Positions 29,103 to 37,998 of a stretch of 64,000 nucleotides of DNA are shown here, in pieces; positions within the stretch are counted from its first letter, which is position 1; the number at the start of each line of letters is the position of its first letter. The position numbers and the translations under genes were made by a program. This DNA comes from Brachybacterium sp. P6-10-X1 (GTDB lineage: Bacteria; Actinomycetota; Actinomycetes; Actinomycetales; Dermabacteraceae): positions 372,001 to 436,000 of the forward strand of contig NZ_CP017297.1 of the NCBI RefSeq assembly GCF_001969445.1, read 5' to 3'. The notes beneath the pieces were generated by a model. It was not told where the DNA came from, did not search any database, and saw nothing but the letters and a program-made list of their open reading frames with translations.

Positions 29103-29840
29103 GTGACCGCACCGGATCTGGATCCAGCGGGGCCGCTGGCCACGCGCGACCGTCTCGTCGAGACGATCTCGGCGCACGGGCCCATCACCGCGCGTCAGCT
29201 GGCGGAGCGTTTCGGGCTCACCAGCGCGGCTGTCCGCCGCCATCTCGCGGCGCTCGAGGCCGAGGACGTCATCGCCGAGCACGAGATGCCGGTCACCCAC
29301 CGCGGTCGCGGTCGGCCCAGCAAGGCGTTCGTGCTCTCGAAGTCCGCGCACGAGAATCTTCCCGGCGGGTACGACGAGCTCGCCGTGATGGCGGTCGAGG
29401 AGCTCGCCCGCCGCGGGGGCGATGCTGCCGTGACCCGGCTGGCCGAGCGTCGGGTCGCCGACTGGGAGGCGGCCCTGGCCGAGGTCGTCGCCGCACGAGA
29501 GGCGGCGGGGGAGCAGGTCACCCTCGCCCGCAAGGTCGAGCTGCTCGCCGAGCTGCTGACCTCCCGGGGATACGCCACCACGGTGCGCCCTCTCCATGTC
29601 CCGCTGCCCACTCCGGGCGCACGGGACGGCGCGAGCCCGCGTACGCTCGTCACAGCGCAGCTGTGCCATGGTCACTGCCCCGTCCTCGACGTCGCCGCAG
29701 ATCATCCCGAGCTGTGCGAGGCCGAGACCCGAGTCATCTCCCGAATCATCGGAGCGCCCGTCCAACGCCTGGCCACCCTGGCGCAGGGCGCTCACTGCTG
29801 CACGACACACATTCCGCTCACCGAGGGAAGGACATCATGA
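29103..29840 (+). CDS. sufR: Fe-S cluster-sensing repressor SufR
   Basis: Transcriptional repressor of the suf operon that binds DNA when loaded with a [4Fe-4S] cluster. The 245 residues begin with a winged helix (about 15-80; [24 protein letters not shown], wing [10 protein letters not shown]). The C-terminal half carries the cluster Cys: Cys188, Cys192, Cys205 and Cys232/233 ([20 protein letters not shown]). The GTG start at 29103 is preceded by GAAGAGG 11 nt away. The stop overlaps sufB (ATGA). A CAAC-N6-GTTG operator lies about 40 nt upstream. Confidence 0.93.
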   Translation: MTAPDLDPAGPLATRDRLVETISAHGPITARQLAERFGLTSAAVRRHLAALEAEDVIAEHEMPVTHRGRGRPSKAFVLSKSAHENLPGGYDELAVMAVEELARRGGDAAVTRLAERRVADWEAALAEVVAAREAAGEQVTLARKVELLAELLTSRGYATTVRPLHVPLPTPGARDGASPRTLVTAQLCHGHCPVLDVAADHPELCEAETRVISRIIGAPVQRLATLAQGAHCCTTHIPLTEGRTS

Positions 29841-31264
29841 CGAGCGCACCAGAAAAGCTCTCCCAGGACGAGATCATCGATTCCATGGGCAACTACGCGT
29901 ACGGCTGGCGCGACGACGACACGGCCGGCGCCACCGCGCGCCGCGGTCTGAGCGAGGAGGTCGTCCGCAACATCTCCGAGCTGAAGGACGAGCCGGAGTG
30001 GATGCTGAAGCGTCGCCTGAAGGCGCTCAAGCTGTTCGACAAGAAGCCGCTCCCCACCTGGGGCCCGGACCTGTCCGGCATCGCCTTCGACACGATCAAG
30101 TACTTCGTGCGCTCCACCGAGCAGCAGGTCACGGACTGGGAGGACCTCCCGGCCGACATCAAGGAGACCTACGACCGCCTGGGCATCCCGGAGGCGGAGA
30201 AGCAGCGCCTCGTCGCCGGGGTCGCCGCGCAGTACGAGTCCGAGGTCGTCTACCACCAGATCCGTGAGGATCTCGAGGAGCAGGGCGTCATTTTCGTGGA
30301 CACCGACACGGGTCTGCGGGACTACCCCGAGCTGTTCGAGGAGTACTTCGGCACCGTGATCCCCGCCGGGGACAACAAGTTCTCCGCGCTGAACACCGCC
30401 GTATGGTCCGGCGGCTCCTTCGTCTACGTCCCCAAGGGCGTCCACGTGGAGATCCCGCTGCAGGCCTACTTCCGGATCAACACCGAGAACATGGGCCAGT
30501 TCGAGCGCACCCTGATCATCGCGGACGAGGGCTCCTCCGTGCACTACGTCGAGGGATGCACCGCGCCGATCTACCAGTCCGACTCGCTCCACAGCGCGGT
30601 CGTCGAGATCGTGGTGAAGAAGGACGCGAACGTGCGGTACACGACCATCCAGAACTGGTCGAACAACGTGTACAACCTGGTCACCAAGCGCACCACCGTC
30701 GAGCAGGGCGGCTCCATGGAATGGGTCGACGGCAACATCGGCTCGAAGGTCACCATGAAGTACCCGGCCGTGTGGCTGATGGGCGAGCACGCCCGCGGCG
30801 AGACGCTGTCGGTCGCCTTCGCCGGGGAGGGCCAGCACCAGGACACCGGCTCGAAGATGGTGCACATGGCACCGCACACCTCGAGCTCGATCGTGTCCAA
30901 GTCGGTCTCGCGCGGCGGTGGACGCAGCTCCTACCGCGGCCTGGTCCAGGTGATGCCGGGGGCGGAGCACGCCGCCTCCACCGTCCTGTGCGATGCGCTG
31001 CTGGTGGACCAGATCTCCCGCACCGACACCTACCCCTACGTCGACGTCCGCGTCGACGACGTGCAGATGGGCCACGAGGCCACCGTCTCCAAGGTCTCCG
31101 AGGAGCAGCTCTTCTACCTGAGGAGCCGCGGCATGGAGGAGACCGAGGCGATGGCCATGATCGTGCGCGGGTTCATCGAACCCATCGCGCGCGAGCTCCC
31201 GATGGAGTACGCCCTCGAACTGAACCGCCTGATCGAGCTGCAGATGGAAGGAGCAGTCGGTTGA
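29837..31264 (+). CDS. sufB: Fe-S cluster assembly scaffold subunit SufB
   Basis: Scaffold subunit of the SufBC2D complex on which [4Fe-4S] clusters are built in the cytosol. It has 475 residues. The beta-helix core includes [20 protein letters not shown] and the Cys of VEGCTAPIY. The C-terminus has [20 protein letters not shown], the SufC-docking helices. No intein is present, in contrast to some mycobacterial sufB genes. The start is fixed by the overlap with the sufR stop and the Shine-Dalgarno GAGGGAAGG. sufD follows with a 1-nt overlap (TGATG). Confidence 0.97.
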   Translation: MTSAPEKLSQDEIIDSMGNYAYGWRDDDTAGATARRGLSEEVVRNISELKDEPEWMLKRRLKALKLFDKKPLPTWGPDLSGIAFDTIKYFVRSTEQQVTDWEDLPADIKETYDRLGIPEAEKQRLVAGVAAQYESEVVYHQIREDLEEQGVIFVDTDTGLRDYPELFEEYFGTVIPAGDNKFSALNTAVWSGGSFVYVPKGVHVEIPLQAYFRINTENMGQFERTLIIADEGSSVHYVEGCTAPIYQSDSLHSAVVEIVVKKDANVRYTTIQNWSNNVYNLVTKRTTVEQGGSMEWVDGNIGSKVTMKYPAVWLMGEHARGETLSVAFAGEGQHQDTGSKMVHMAPHTSSSIVSKSVSRGGGRSSYRGLVQVMPGAEHAASTVLCDALLVDQISRTDTYPYVDVRVDDVQMGHEATVSKVSEEQLFYLRSRGMEETEAMAMIVRGFIEPIARELPMEYALELNRLIELQMEGAVG

Positions 31265-32607
31265 TGACCACCTCCGACATGACCGAACTCAAGGATGCGG
31301 AGTACGCAGAGGACCCTGCGGCCGACGAGAACGCCGGCCATGCTGCGGGCGCCGTGCCCACGGCCGCCCGGGATGCGCTGGCCGCCGACGCCGCGAACTC
31401 CGCGGACTCAGCGGCCGTCGCGGAGCTCGAGGACGAGGGCCTGGCGCTGACGGACGAGCAGTCCGCCGCGCATGGCGCCCACAACCGCGGCGACCGTGCG
31501 CGCTCCTTCGAGCTCTCCGACCATGAGCGGCCCACCAGCGACATCGAGGAGTGGCGCTTCACCCCGCTGCGCCGCTTCGCCCCGCTGCTCGAGGACACCG
31601 CCACCGACGACCGCGAGGGCGACCCCGCGGTGGACTACCAGGTCGATGTTCCCGAGGGTGCTCCCGAGACGTCCACGCTCGCCGTCGGCGAGGCCCCCCG
31701 CGGCACCGTGCTGGTGCCCGAGGACCTCCCCTCCGCCGTCGCCTCGGTGCGCAGCGAGCAGGCCCTGTACCTGGTGGCCCCGAAGAACACGGAGATCACC
31801 GAGCCGTACCGGGTCGAGATCACCGGGCGCGGCGCCGACCGTCGGGCGAACGCGCACATCGTGCTGGAGACGAAGGAATCCTCCACCGCGACCTTCGTGC
31901 TGAACCACACCGGGTCGGCGCAGTACGCGCAGAACGTCGAGATGGTCGCCGGCGACAACTCGCAGATGACCGTCATCTCCCTGCAGGACTGGGACGACGA
32001 CGCCCTGCACATCGCCACCCACCACGGGGCCGTCGGTCGCGACGCGAAGATCAAGCACATCGTGGTCACCCTCGGCGGCAGCGCCGTGCGCGTGAACACG
32101 ATCTCCGATCTGGTCCGCCCCGGCGGGGAGGTCGAGAACCTCGGCCTGTACTTCTCCGACGAGGGCCAGTTCCTCGAGCACCGCCTGTTCGTGGACCACA
32201 CGGCCCCGAACTGCACCTCGGACTCCGCTTACAAGGGCGCGCTGCAGGGGAGGAGCGCCCGCTCGGTGTGGGTCGGCGACGTGCTGATCCGCAAGGAGGC
32301 CGAGGGCACCAACACCTACGAGCTCAATCGCAACCTGGTGCTCACCGAGGGCGCGCGCGCCGACTCGGTGCCGAACCTGGAGATCGAGACCGGGGAGATC
32401 GAGGGCGCCGGCCACGCCGCCGCCACCGGTCGCTTCGACGACGAGCAGCTGTTCTACCTGCGCGCCCGCGGGATCTCGGAGAAGGAGGCCCGCCGTCTGG
32501 TCGTGCGCGGCTTCTTCGCCGAGCTGATCCAGCGGATCGACGTCCCCGAGATCCGCGAGCACCTCACCGAGTCGATCGAGACCGAGCTCTCCCGGAGCAT
32601 GAACTGA
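31264..32607 (+). CDS. sufD: Fe-S cluster assembly subunit SufD
   Basis: Partner of SufB in SufBC2D, needed for iron acquisition by the scaffold. It has 447 residues. The first ~75 are an acidic, Ala-rich disordered extension before RSFELSDHERPTSDIEEWRFTPLRRF, where the usual SufD homology begins. The beta-helix core follows, with GEIEGAGHAAATGRFDDEQLFY holding the conserved His, then RGISEKEARRLVVRGFF. It overlaps sufB by 1 nt at its start and the Rieske gene by 1 nt at its end, so the order B-D-Rieske-C is tightly coupled. Confidence 0.95.
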   Translation: MTTSDMTELKDAEYAEDPAADENAGHAAGAVPTAARDALAADAANSADSAAVAELEDEGLALTDEQSAAHGAHNRGDRARSFELSDHERPTSDIEEWRFTPLRRFAPLLEDTATDDREGDPAVDYQVDVPEGAPETSTLAVGEAPRGTVLVPEDLPSAVASVRSEQALYLVAPKNTEITEPYRVEITGRGADRRANAHIVLETKESSTATFVLNHTGSAQYAQNVEMVAGDNSQMTVISLQDWDDDALHIATHHGAVGRDAKIKHIVVTLGGSAVRVNTISDLVRPGGEVENLGLYFSDEGQFLEHRLFVDHTAPNCTSDSAYKGALQGRSARSVWVGDVLIRKEAEGTNTYELNRNLVLTEGARADSVPNLEIETGEIEGAGHAAATGRFDDEQLFYLRARGISEKEARRLVVRGFFAELIQRIDVPEIREHLTESIETELSRSMN

Positions 32608-32945
32608 TGACGGACGCCTTCGTCCCCGTCGCCACCCTCGCCCAGCTCGATGCCGGCGAGGCGATCGATGTCGTCGCCGGCGGCCTCGAGATCGCCCTGG
32701 TGCGCGACGAGGACGGAGGCGTCCACGCCCTCGAGGACGTCTGCTCGCACGAGGAAATCCCGCTGAGCGACGGCGACGTCGAGGGCTGCACCATCGAATG
32801 CTGGAAGCACGGCAGCCAGTTCGACCTGGTCACGGGTCGTCCCCTGCAGCTCCCGGCCGTCCTTCCCGTGCGGGTCTTCCCCGTGCGGATCGACTCCAGC
32901 AGCGGCGAGATCCTCGTGGATCCGACCGCCGCCGCCGACACCTGA
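32607..32945 (+). CDS. Rieske [2Fe-2S] ferredoxin-like protein in the suf operon
   Basis: A 112-residue Rieske-type protein of the non-heme oxygenase ferredoxin group. The cluster ligands are Cys46/His48 (VCSHEE) and Cys65/His68 (ECWKHG). It has no membrane anchor. Actinobacterial suf operons often carry such a gene between sufD and sufC, where it probably delivers electrons for cluster building; that role is inferred from position. The ATG overlaps the sufD stop by 1 nt, and sufC starts 68 nt after its own stop. Confidence 0.93.
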   Translation: MTDAFVPVATLAQLDAGEAIDVVAGGLEIALVRDEDGGVHALEDVCSHEEIPLSDGDVEGCTIECWKHGSQFDLVTGRPLQLPAVLPVRVFPVRIDSSSGEILVDPTAAADT

Positions 32946-33013
32946 TCACTGCGGGCACCGCGCCGCGATGCCCGCCCCCGAATCCACCAGTCACTGGTCA
33001 AGGAGAACCGCAC

Positions 33014-33775
33014 ATGTCTGTCCTGGAGATCAAGAACCTCCACGCCACCGTCGAGACGCCCGAGGGCACCAAGGAGATCCTCAAGGGCGTCGACCTGACC
33101 ATCCGCTCCGGGGAGACCCACGCCATCATGGGTCCGAACGGCTCCGGCAAGTCGACCCTCGCCTACGCCGTCGCCGGCCACCCCAAGTACGAGATCACCG
33201 AGGGCGAGCTGACCCTCGACGGTGAGGACGTGCTGGAGATGAGCATCGACGAGCGCGCCCGCGCCGGCCTCTTCCTCGCCATGCAGTACCCGGTCGAGGT
33301 CCCCGGCGTCACCGTCTCGAACTTCCTGCGCACCGCCAAGACCGCGATCGACGGGGAGGCCCCCGCGCTGCGCACCTGGGTCAAGGACATGAAGGGCTCC
33401 ATGGACGACCTGCGCATGGACCCGGTCTTCGCCGAGCGCAACGTCAACGAGGGCTTCTCCGGCGGCGAGAAGAAGCGCCACGAGATCCTGCAGATGCAGC
33501 TGCTGAAGCCCGCGATCGCCATCCTCGACGAGACCGACTCCGGCCTCGACGTCGACGCGCTGCGCATCGTCTCCGAGGGCATCAACCGCGCCAAGGAGAA
33601 CACCGACGTCGGCATCATGCTGATCACCCACTACACCCGGATCCTGCAGCACGTGACGCCGGACTTCGTCCACGTCTTCGTGGGCGGCAAGGTCGCGGAG
33701 CAGGGCGGCCCGGAGCTCGCCGAGCGTCTCGAGGCCGAGGGATACGACCGCTACCTCGTCGGCGCCGGCAGCTGA
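33014..33775 (+). CDS. sufC: Fe-S cluster assembly ATPase SufC
   Basis: ABC-type ATPase of the SufBC2D complex. It has 253 residues: Walker A GPNGSGKST (residues 40-48), signature FSGGEKKRHEIL, Walker B AIAILDETDSGLD and switch His in LITHYTRIL. Unlike transporter ATPases it works with no membrane partner. The Shine-Dalgarno sequence AAGGAGA is 7 nt before the ATG. In many actinobacteria sufS and sufU come next; here the next gene is sufT, 99 nt away. Confidence 0.97.
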   Translation: MSVLEIKNLHATVETPEGTKEILKGVDLTIRSGETHAIMGPNGSGKSTLAYAVAGHPKYEITEGELTLDGEDVLEMSIDERARAGLFLAMQYPVEVPGVTVSNFLRTAKTAIDGEAPALRTWVKDMKGSMDDLRMDPVFAERNVNEGFSGGEKKRHEILQMQLLKPAIAILDETDSGLDVDALRIVSEGINRAKENTDVGIMLITHYTRILQHVTPDFVHVFVGGKVAEQGGPELAERLEAEGYDRYLVGAGS

Positions 33776-33874
33776 CCCCACCCCCGGATCGGAGCGGGAG
33801 CGATCCCGGCGCCGGTCCGGACTCATCTCATCCGCGGGCCGCGATCGCGCCCCGCACCTCATCGGGAGGAAGCC

Positions 33875-34207
33875 ATGACCGACCAGGAGACCCCGGCGGC
33901 GACCGTGAGCGCCGAGGACGTCATCGAGGCGATGAAGGACGTGATCGACCCCGAGCTGGGGATCAACGTCGTCGACCTCGGTCTCGTCTACGGCGTCACC
34001 GTCGAGGACGGCGACGCCGTCGTCGACATGACGCTCACCTCCGCCGCCTGCCCGCTGACGGAGATGCTCGAGGAGCAGACGTTCGCGATGCTCGACCCCA
34101 TCACCGAGTCCCACCGCATCAACTGGGTGTGGATGCCGCCGTGGGGCATGGAGAAGATCACCGAGGACGGCCGCGAGCAGCTGCGCGCGATCGGCTTCAA
34201 TCTCTGA
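33875..34207 (+). CDS. sufT: DUF59 / MIP18-family Fe-S assembly factor (SufT-like)
   Basis: A 110-residue DUF59 protein thought to help mature Fe-S proteins. It begins the domain at SAEDVIEAMKDVIDPELGINVVDLGLVY and has the conserved Cys in TLTSAACPLTEML, then WMPPWGMEKITEDGR. GGAGGAAG precedes the ATG closely. It is the last gene of the suf operon and is followed by a strong terminator. The function is by family and context only. Confidence 0.92.
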   Translation: MTDQETPAATVSAEDVIEAMKDVIDPELGINVVDLGLVYGVTVEDGDAVVDMTLTSAACPLTEMLEEQTFAMLDPITESHRINWVWMPPWGMEKITEDGREQLRAIGFNL

Positions 34208-34222
34208 TCTGACGCCGCCGCA

Positions 34223-34261
34223 CACGAGGACGGGTCCGCCAGCGGCGGGCCCGTCCTCGTG
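34223..34261. terminator. terminator of the suf operon
   Basis: An 18-bp stem (34223-34240 with 34244-34261, one G-U pair) around an AGC loop, core CACGAGGACGGG. It starts 16 nt after the sufT stop and can also act on ald from the other side. Confidence 0.75.
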
Positions 34262-34354
34262 GTCCGGACGGGCCAGTTCTGCGCTGGCGTTGCCATGGTG
34301 GCCGGTGGGAACGTCACCGCAGAGCTCGCGGGCGGCCCGACGGCGGAACCGGGC

Positions 34355-35470
34355 TCAGCCGACGAGCTGCTCCGTGGCGGTGACCTCGAGGCCGTGCGCC
34401 TCGCCGGTGCCCTGGTGCGTGAGGGCGCCCTCGTGGGTGTGCAGGCCCTTCGCCAGGGCCGGATCGGCGCGCAGAGCATCGCGCCAGCCGGCGTCGGCGA
34501 CCTTCAGCACGTAGGGGAGAGTCGCATTGGTCAGCGCCGAGGTCGCGGTCACGGGCACCGAGCCGGGCATGTTGGCGACGCAGTAGAACACGGTGTCGTG
34601 GACCGCGAACGTGGGGTCGTCGTGCGTGGTGGGACGGGAGTTCTCGAAGCAGCCTCCCTGGTCGATCGCCACGTCCACCAGCACCGAGCCGGGCTTCATG
34701 GTCGCGACCATCTCGTCGGTCACCAGCTTCGGGGCCTTCTTGCCCGGGATCAGCACGGAGCCGATCACCACGTCGGCCTCGCGGATCTTCTGAGCCAGTT
34801 CGAGGGTCGTGGAATAGCGGGTGAGGATGCCGCCGTGATGCATGGTGGCGATCTGCCCGAGACGCGAGACGTCGAGATCCATGACGGTGACGTCCGCGTG
34901 CAGGCCGTGGGCCATCATGGCCGCCTGCTCGCCGACCATGCCGCCGCCGATGATGAGCACGTCGGCCTCGTCGGTACCGGGCACCCCGCCCATTAGCATC
35001 CCGGAGCCGCCCATGGGGGCCATCAGGTGGTAGGCCGCGACCTGGGTCGCGAGGCGCCCGGCGATCATCGACATGGGGGCGAGCAGGGGCAGGGAGCGGT
35101 CCGGGCGCTGGACAGTCTCGTAGGCGATCGCCGTGACGCCCGAGGACAGCAGCGCCTCGGTCAGTGCCTCGTCCGCCGCCAGGTGCAGATAGGTCAGCAG
35201 CACCTGACCGTGTCGCAGCAGCGGGTACTCCGCCTCCAGCGGCTCCTTGACCTTGACGATCATGCCGGAGCGCTCCCAGACCTCCTCGGCCGTGGCCAGG
35301 ATCTCCGCGCCCGCGGCCCGGTAGTCCTCGTCGGTGATCCGGGCTCCGAGCCCGGCACCTCTCTCCACCGCCACCTGATGGCCGCGGACGACGAGCTCGT
35401 GGACCCCGGCAGCCGTGAGGCCCACCCGGTTCTCGCTGTTCTTGATCTCCCGGGGCACCCCGATGAGCAT
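34355..35470 (-). CDS. ald: alanine dehydrogenase
   Basis: NAD-dependent enzyme interconverting L-alanine with pyruvate and ammonia in the cytosol. It has 371 residues. The catalytic Lys75 (VKVKEP) and His96 (TYLHLAAD) fall at their usual positions. The NAD loop reads IIGGGMVGEQAA, and the C-terminal domain has SALTNATLPYVL. I take the start at MLIGVPREIK (ATG 35468-35470) with AAGGAGG 8 nt upstream; the open frame runs further up but lacks a start signal. It is a single-gene unit, divergent from the ABC-F gene. Confidence 0.95.
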   Translation of the reverse strand: MLIGVPREIKNSENRVGLTAAGVHELVVRGHQVAVERGAGLGARITDEDYRAAGAEILATAEEVWERSGMIVKVKEPLEAEYPLLRHGQVLLTYLHLAADEALTEALLSSGVTAIAYETVQRPDRSLPLLAPMSMIAGRLATQVAAYHLMAPMGGSGMLMGGVPGTDEADVLIIGGGMVGEQAAMMAHGLHADVTVMDLDVSRLGQIATMHHGGILTRYSTTLELAQKIREADVVIGSVLIPGKKAPKLVTDEMVATMKPGSVLVDVAIDQGGCFENSRPTTHDDPTFAVHDTVFYCVANMPGSVPVTATSALTNATLPYVLKVADAGWRDALRADPALAKGLHTHEGALTHQGTGEAHGLEVTATEQLVG

Positions 35471-35773
35471 GTCGAAGCCTCCTTGCTCCATGTGTCGTGA
35501 CCGGCCGCCTGCGACGGCCGCTGAGCACCAGCATCGCACCTGGACCCCGTGGATGTCGCTCGACACGGTGGCCATCCCGTGCGGGGTGCCGCCGACGCGC
35601 CCGGTGACTGTGGTCCGTGGCACCGTCGAGCACATTTCGGAGGCTGTCGGGAGCCTGCGCACCTAGACTCGTCCCGGCTCCGTCCCGGGTCGCCACCGCT
35701 GCTCGGGCCCCGGCTCTGCGGGCCATCGACCGCCCGCCCCCGACGACCTTGCGACCTTGAGGAGAACGATCCT
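35471..35773. other. 303-nt divergent promoter region between ald and the ABC-F gene
   Basis: No gene is visible. On the plus strand TAGACT (35664-35669) is the likely -10 box of the ABC-F gene, leaving a leader of nearly 100 nt that ends with AGGAGAACG before the GTG. On the minus strand I see the ald Shine-Dalgarno sequence but no clear -10 box. No long hairpin or uORF was found. Confidence 0.5.
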
Positions 35774-37378
35774 GTGATCACCGCGCACGACCTCGCCATC
35801 CGCGTCGGTGCCCGGTTGCTCATGAGCGATGTCTCCTTCCGGGTCAACGACGGCGATCGCGTCGGCCTGGTGGGCCGCAACGGTGCCGGCAAGACGACTC
35901 TGACGAAGGTGCTCGCCGGCATCCTGGAGCCCTCGGAGGGCTCGGTCGAGGTGACCGGCGAGCTCGGTTACCTGCCTCAGGACACCCACAGCGGCGACGA
36001 CTCCGAATCGGTGATCGCGCGCATCCTCTCCGCCCGCGGCCTCGACGGCGTGCTGCGCCGGCTCCGCCGCGCCGAGGAGGAGATGGGCGACATGAGCTTG
36101 TCCGAGGCTCGCCGCGAGAAGGCCATGAACCGCTACCCGCGGCTGGAGGCCGAGCTCGATGCCGTCGGCGGCTACGCCGCCGAGGCGGAGGCCAAGCGGA
36201 TGTCCGCCAACCTCGGCCTCCCCAACCGTCTGCTCGACCAGGCGCTGGGCACCCTCTCCGGGGGCCAGCGCCGCCGGGTCGAGCTCGCCCGGATCCTGTT
36301 CTCCCAGGCCTCGACCATGATCCTGGACGAGCCCACCAACCACCTCGACGCCGACTCGATCGTCTGGCTGCGCGAGTACCTCATGACCTACCGGGGCGGA
36401 CTGATCGTCATCAGCCACGACCTGGAGATCGTCGAGCACGTCGTCAACAGGGTCTTCTACCTCGACGCGAACCGCTCCGTGATCGACATGTACAACATGG
36501 GCTGGAAGCTGTACCAGCGCCAGCGCGAGGACGACGAGAAGCGTCGCAAGCGGGAGCACCAGAACGCCGCGAAGAAGGCGACCGCCCTGACCGCCCAGGC
36601 GGAGAAGATGCGCGCCAAGGCCACCAAGGCCGTCGCCGCGCAGAACATGCTCAAGCGCGCCGAGCGGATGATGGACGGGGTCGAGGGGGAGCGGCAGCAG
36701 GACCGCGTCGCCTCCCTGCGCTTCCCCAAGCCCGCCCCCTGCGGCAAGACCCCGCTGATGGCGCAGGACCTCTCGAAGTCCTACGGCAGCCTCGAGATCT
36801 TCGCCGGGGTGGACCTCGCGATCGACCGCGGATCCCGCGTGGTGGTCCTGGGTCTGAACGGCGCGGGCAAGACCACTCTGCTGCGGATCCTCGCCGGCGT
36901 CGATCAGCCGGACACCGGCGGGATCCTGCCCGGTCACGGACTCCGGGTCGGCTACTACGCCCAGGAGCACGAGACGCTCGACCTCGAACGCACCGTGCTG
37001 GAGAACATGATGACGGCGGCCTACGAGCTGCCCGAGGTCGAGGCCCGCAAGATCCTCGGCTCCTTCCTGTTCACCGGGGACGACGTCCACAAGCCCACCC
37101 ACGTGCTCTCGGGCGGCGAGAAGACCCGTCTCGCCCTGGCCGCCCTCGTGGTCTCCAGCGCGAACGTGCTGCTGCTGGACGAGCCGACGAACAACCTCGA
37201 TCCCGCCAGCCGCGAGGAGATCCTCGGAGCGCTCGCGGCCTTCGAGGGCGCGGTGGTGCTGGTCTCCCACGATGCCGGCGCGGTGTCCTCCCTCTCCCCG
37301 GAGCGCGTGCTGATGATGCCCGACGCCGTCGAGGACCTGTGGAACGCGGAGTACCAGGAGCTCGTCGAGCTGGCTTGA
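35774..37378 (+). CDS. ABC-F family ATPase (ribosome-associated)
   Basis: A 534-residue soluble protein with two ABC domains and no membrane segment, the architecture of ABC-F proteins that act at the ribosomal E site. Domain 1 has GRNGAGKTT, LSGGQRRRVELARIL and MILDEPTNHLD. A charged helical linker (about 240-320; QREDDEKRRKREHQNAAKKA) follows. Domain 2 has GLNGAGKTT, LSGGEKTRLALAALV and LLLDEPTNNLD. It is likely housekeeping translation support; antibiotic protection cannot be excluded. The GTG at 35774 has AGGAGA 9 nt upstream. A 620-nt repeat-rich gap follows it. Confidence 0.92.
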   Translation: MITAHDLAIRVGARLLMSDVSFRVNDGDRVGLVGRNGAGKTTLTKVLAGILEPSEGSVEVTGELGYLPQDTHSGDDSESVIARILSARGLDGVLRRLRRAEEEMGDMSLSEARREKAMNRYPRLEAELDAVGGYAAEAEAKRMSANLGLPNRLLDQALGTLSGGQRRRVELARILFSQASTMILDEPTNHLDADSIVWLREYLMTYRGGLIVISHDLEIVEHVVNRVFYLDANRSVIDMYNMGWKLYQRQREDDEKRRKREHQNAAKKATALTAQAEKMRAKATKAVAAQNMLKRAERMMDGVEGERQQDRVASLRFPKPAPCGKTPLMAQDLSKSYGSLEIFAGVDLAIDRGSRVVVLGLNGAGKTTLLRILAGVDQPDTGGILPGHGLRVGYYAQEHETLDLERTVLENMMTAAYELPEVEARKILGSFLFTGDDVHKPTHVLSGGEKTRLALAALVVSSANVLLLDEPTNNLDPASREEILGALAAFEGAVVLVSHDAGAVSSLSPERVLMMPDAVEDLWNAEYQELVELA

Positions 37379-37403
37379 GCCCACCTGGCGGGGAGGGCGC
37401 GCG

Positions 37404-37522
37404 GCGTGCCCACCCGCACCGCGTGCCCACCCGCGTCGCGTGTCGGGCCGCGCCGCGTGCCGGGCCGCGCCGTGTGCCCACCTGCACCGTGTGCCCAACT
37501 GCACCGTGTGCCCAGCCGCGCC
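37404..37522. repeat. seven tandem copies of a degenerate 17-bp unit
   Basis: Units begin at 37404, 37421, 37438, 37455, 37472, 37489 and 37506, each like GCGTGCCCACCCGCACC with 2-6 changes. Adjacent units resemble one another most (for example the GTGTGCCCA group at 37472-37522), as expected for slippage. The 17-nt period is not a multiple of three, arguing against a coding repeat. Confidence 0.85.
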
Positions 37523-37721
37523 GCGTGCTTGCCGCGCTCCGCCTGCTCCGCACCACCGGCCGTCTCCGCACCACGGCTGACCTCGGCCTGCTGCGAACCG
37601 CGCCCGTGTCGCGGCGTCGATTCCCTCGATATGGCCCGCCAGTGGTGCGGATCGACGGTTCGGGTGGCGCCACGGCGGCGTGTCGCAGCGGAAGCGGTTC
37701 TCCGGCGCCTACCCGTCGCCC

Positions 37722-37800
37722 ACCCGGCCCCACCCGGCCCCTACCCGTCGTCGACCCGGCCCCACCCGGCCCCTACCCGTCGTCGACCCGGCCCCACCCG
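37722..37800. repeat. 32-bp direct repeat, C-rich
   Basis: Two perfect copies (37722-37753 and 37754-37785) of a 32-nt unit beginning ACCCGGCCCCACCCGG and ending TACCCGTCGTCG, then a partial third copy to about 37800. Each unit contains near-repeats of ACCCGgCCC. The plus strand is markedly C-rich and G-poor, resembling a Rho-loading region after the ABC-F gene. Confidence 0.85.
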
Positions 37801-37916
37801 TCGTCCACCCGGCCCCCACCGGTCGCACACCCGGCGCCTCGCCGTCGGTTCTCGGTCGGCGCTCCGTCGTCGGCGGTGTGCGGCAGCGCATCCCACGCCT
37901 CAGCGAGTCATGGCTG

Positions 37917-37944
37917 TATGATCGAGAACAGCGGGTTTCCGCTG
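37917..37944 (+). promoter_or_regulatory. promoter of the SatD-like gene with a start-site inverted repeat
   Basis: The -10 box TATGAT (37917-37922) is followed 6 nt later by CAGCGG-GTTT-CCGCTG (37929-37944), which begins at the expected transcription start. It could be a 5' hairpin or the operator for the encoded HTH protein. The leader before the ATG is about 70 nt. Confidence 0.45.
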
Positions 37945-37998
37945 ATACCAGCACGTCGTCAGGGCGTCGCGATCGCAGCGCCGGAGAGTGAGATCCGC

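Larger units (their letters stand above)
37379..37998. other. 620-nt repeat-rich gap without a convincing gene
   Basis: Between the ABC-F gene and the SatD-like gene the sequence consists of a 17-bp degenerate tandem array, a unique middle part (37523-37708), a 32-bp direct repeat that is C-rich and G-poor, and the promoter of the next gene. Frames stay open because the G+C content is high, but their translations (Pro/Arg/Thr runs that change frame with the 17-bp unit) look non-coding. No obvious intrinsic terminator follows the ABC-F stop. Confidence 0.6.

Noticed and set aside
37404-37800. CRISPR array
   Set aside because: The repeats are contiguous without unique spacers, differ in unit size (17 and 32 bp), and no cas gene is nearby.
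37339-37998. Long N-terminal extension of the SatD-like protein reading through the repeat gap
   Set aside because: It would overlap the end of the ABC-F gene and translate the tandem repeats as Pro/Arg/Thr low complexity; the promoter at 37917 lies downstream of it.
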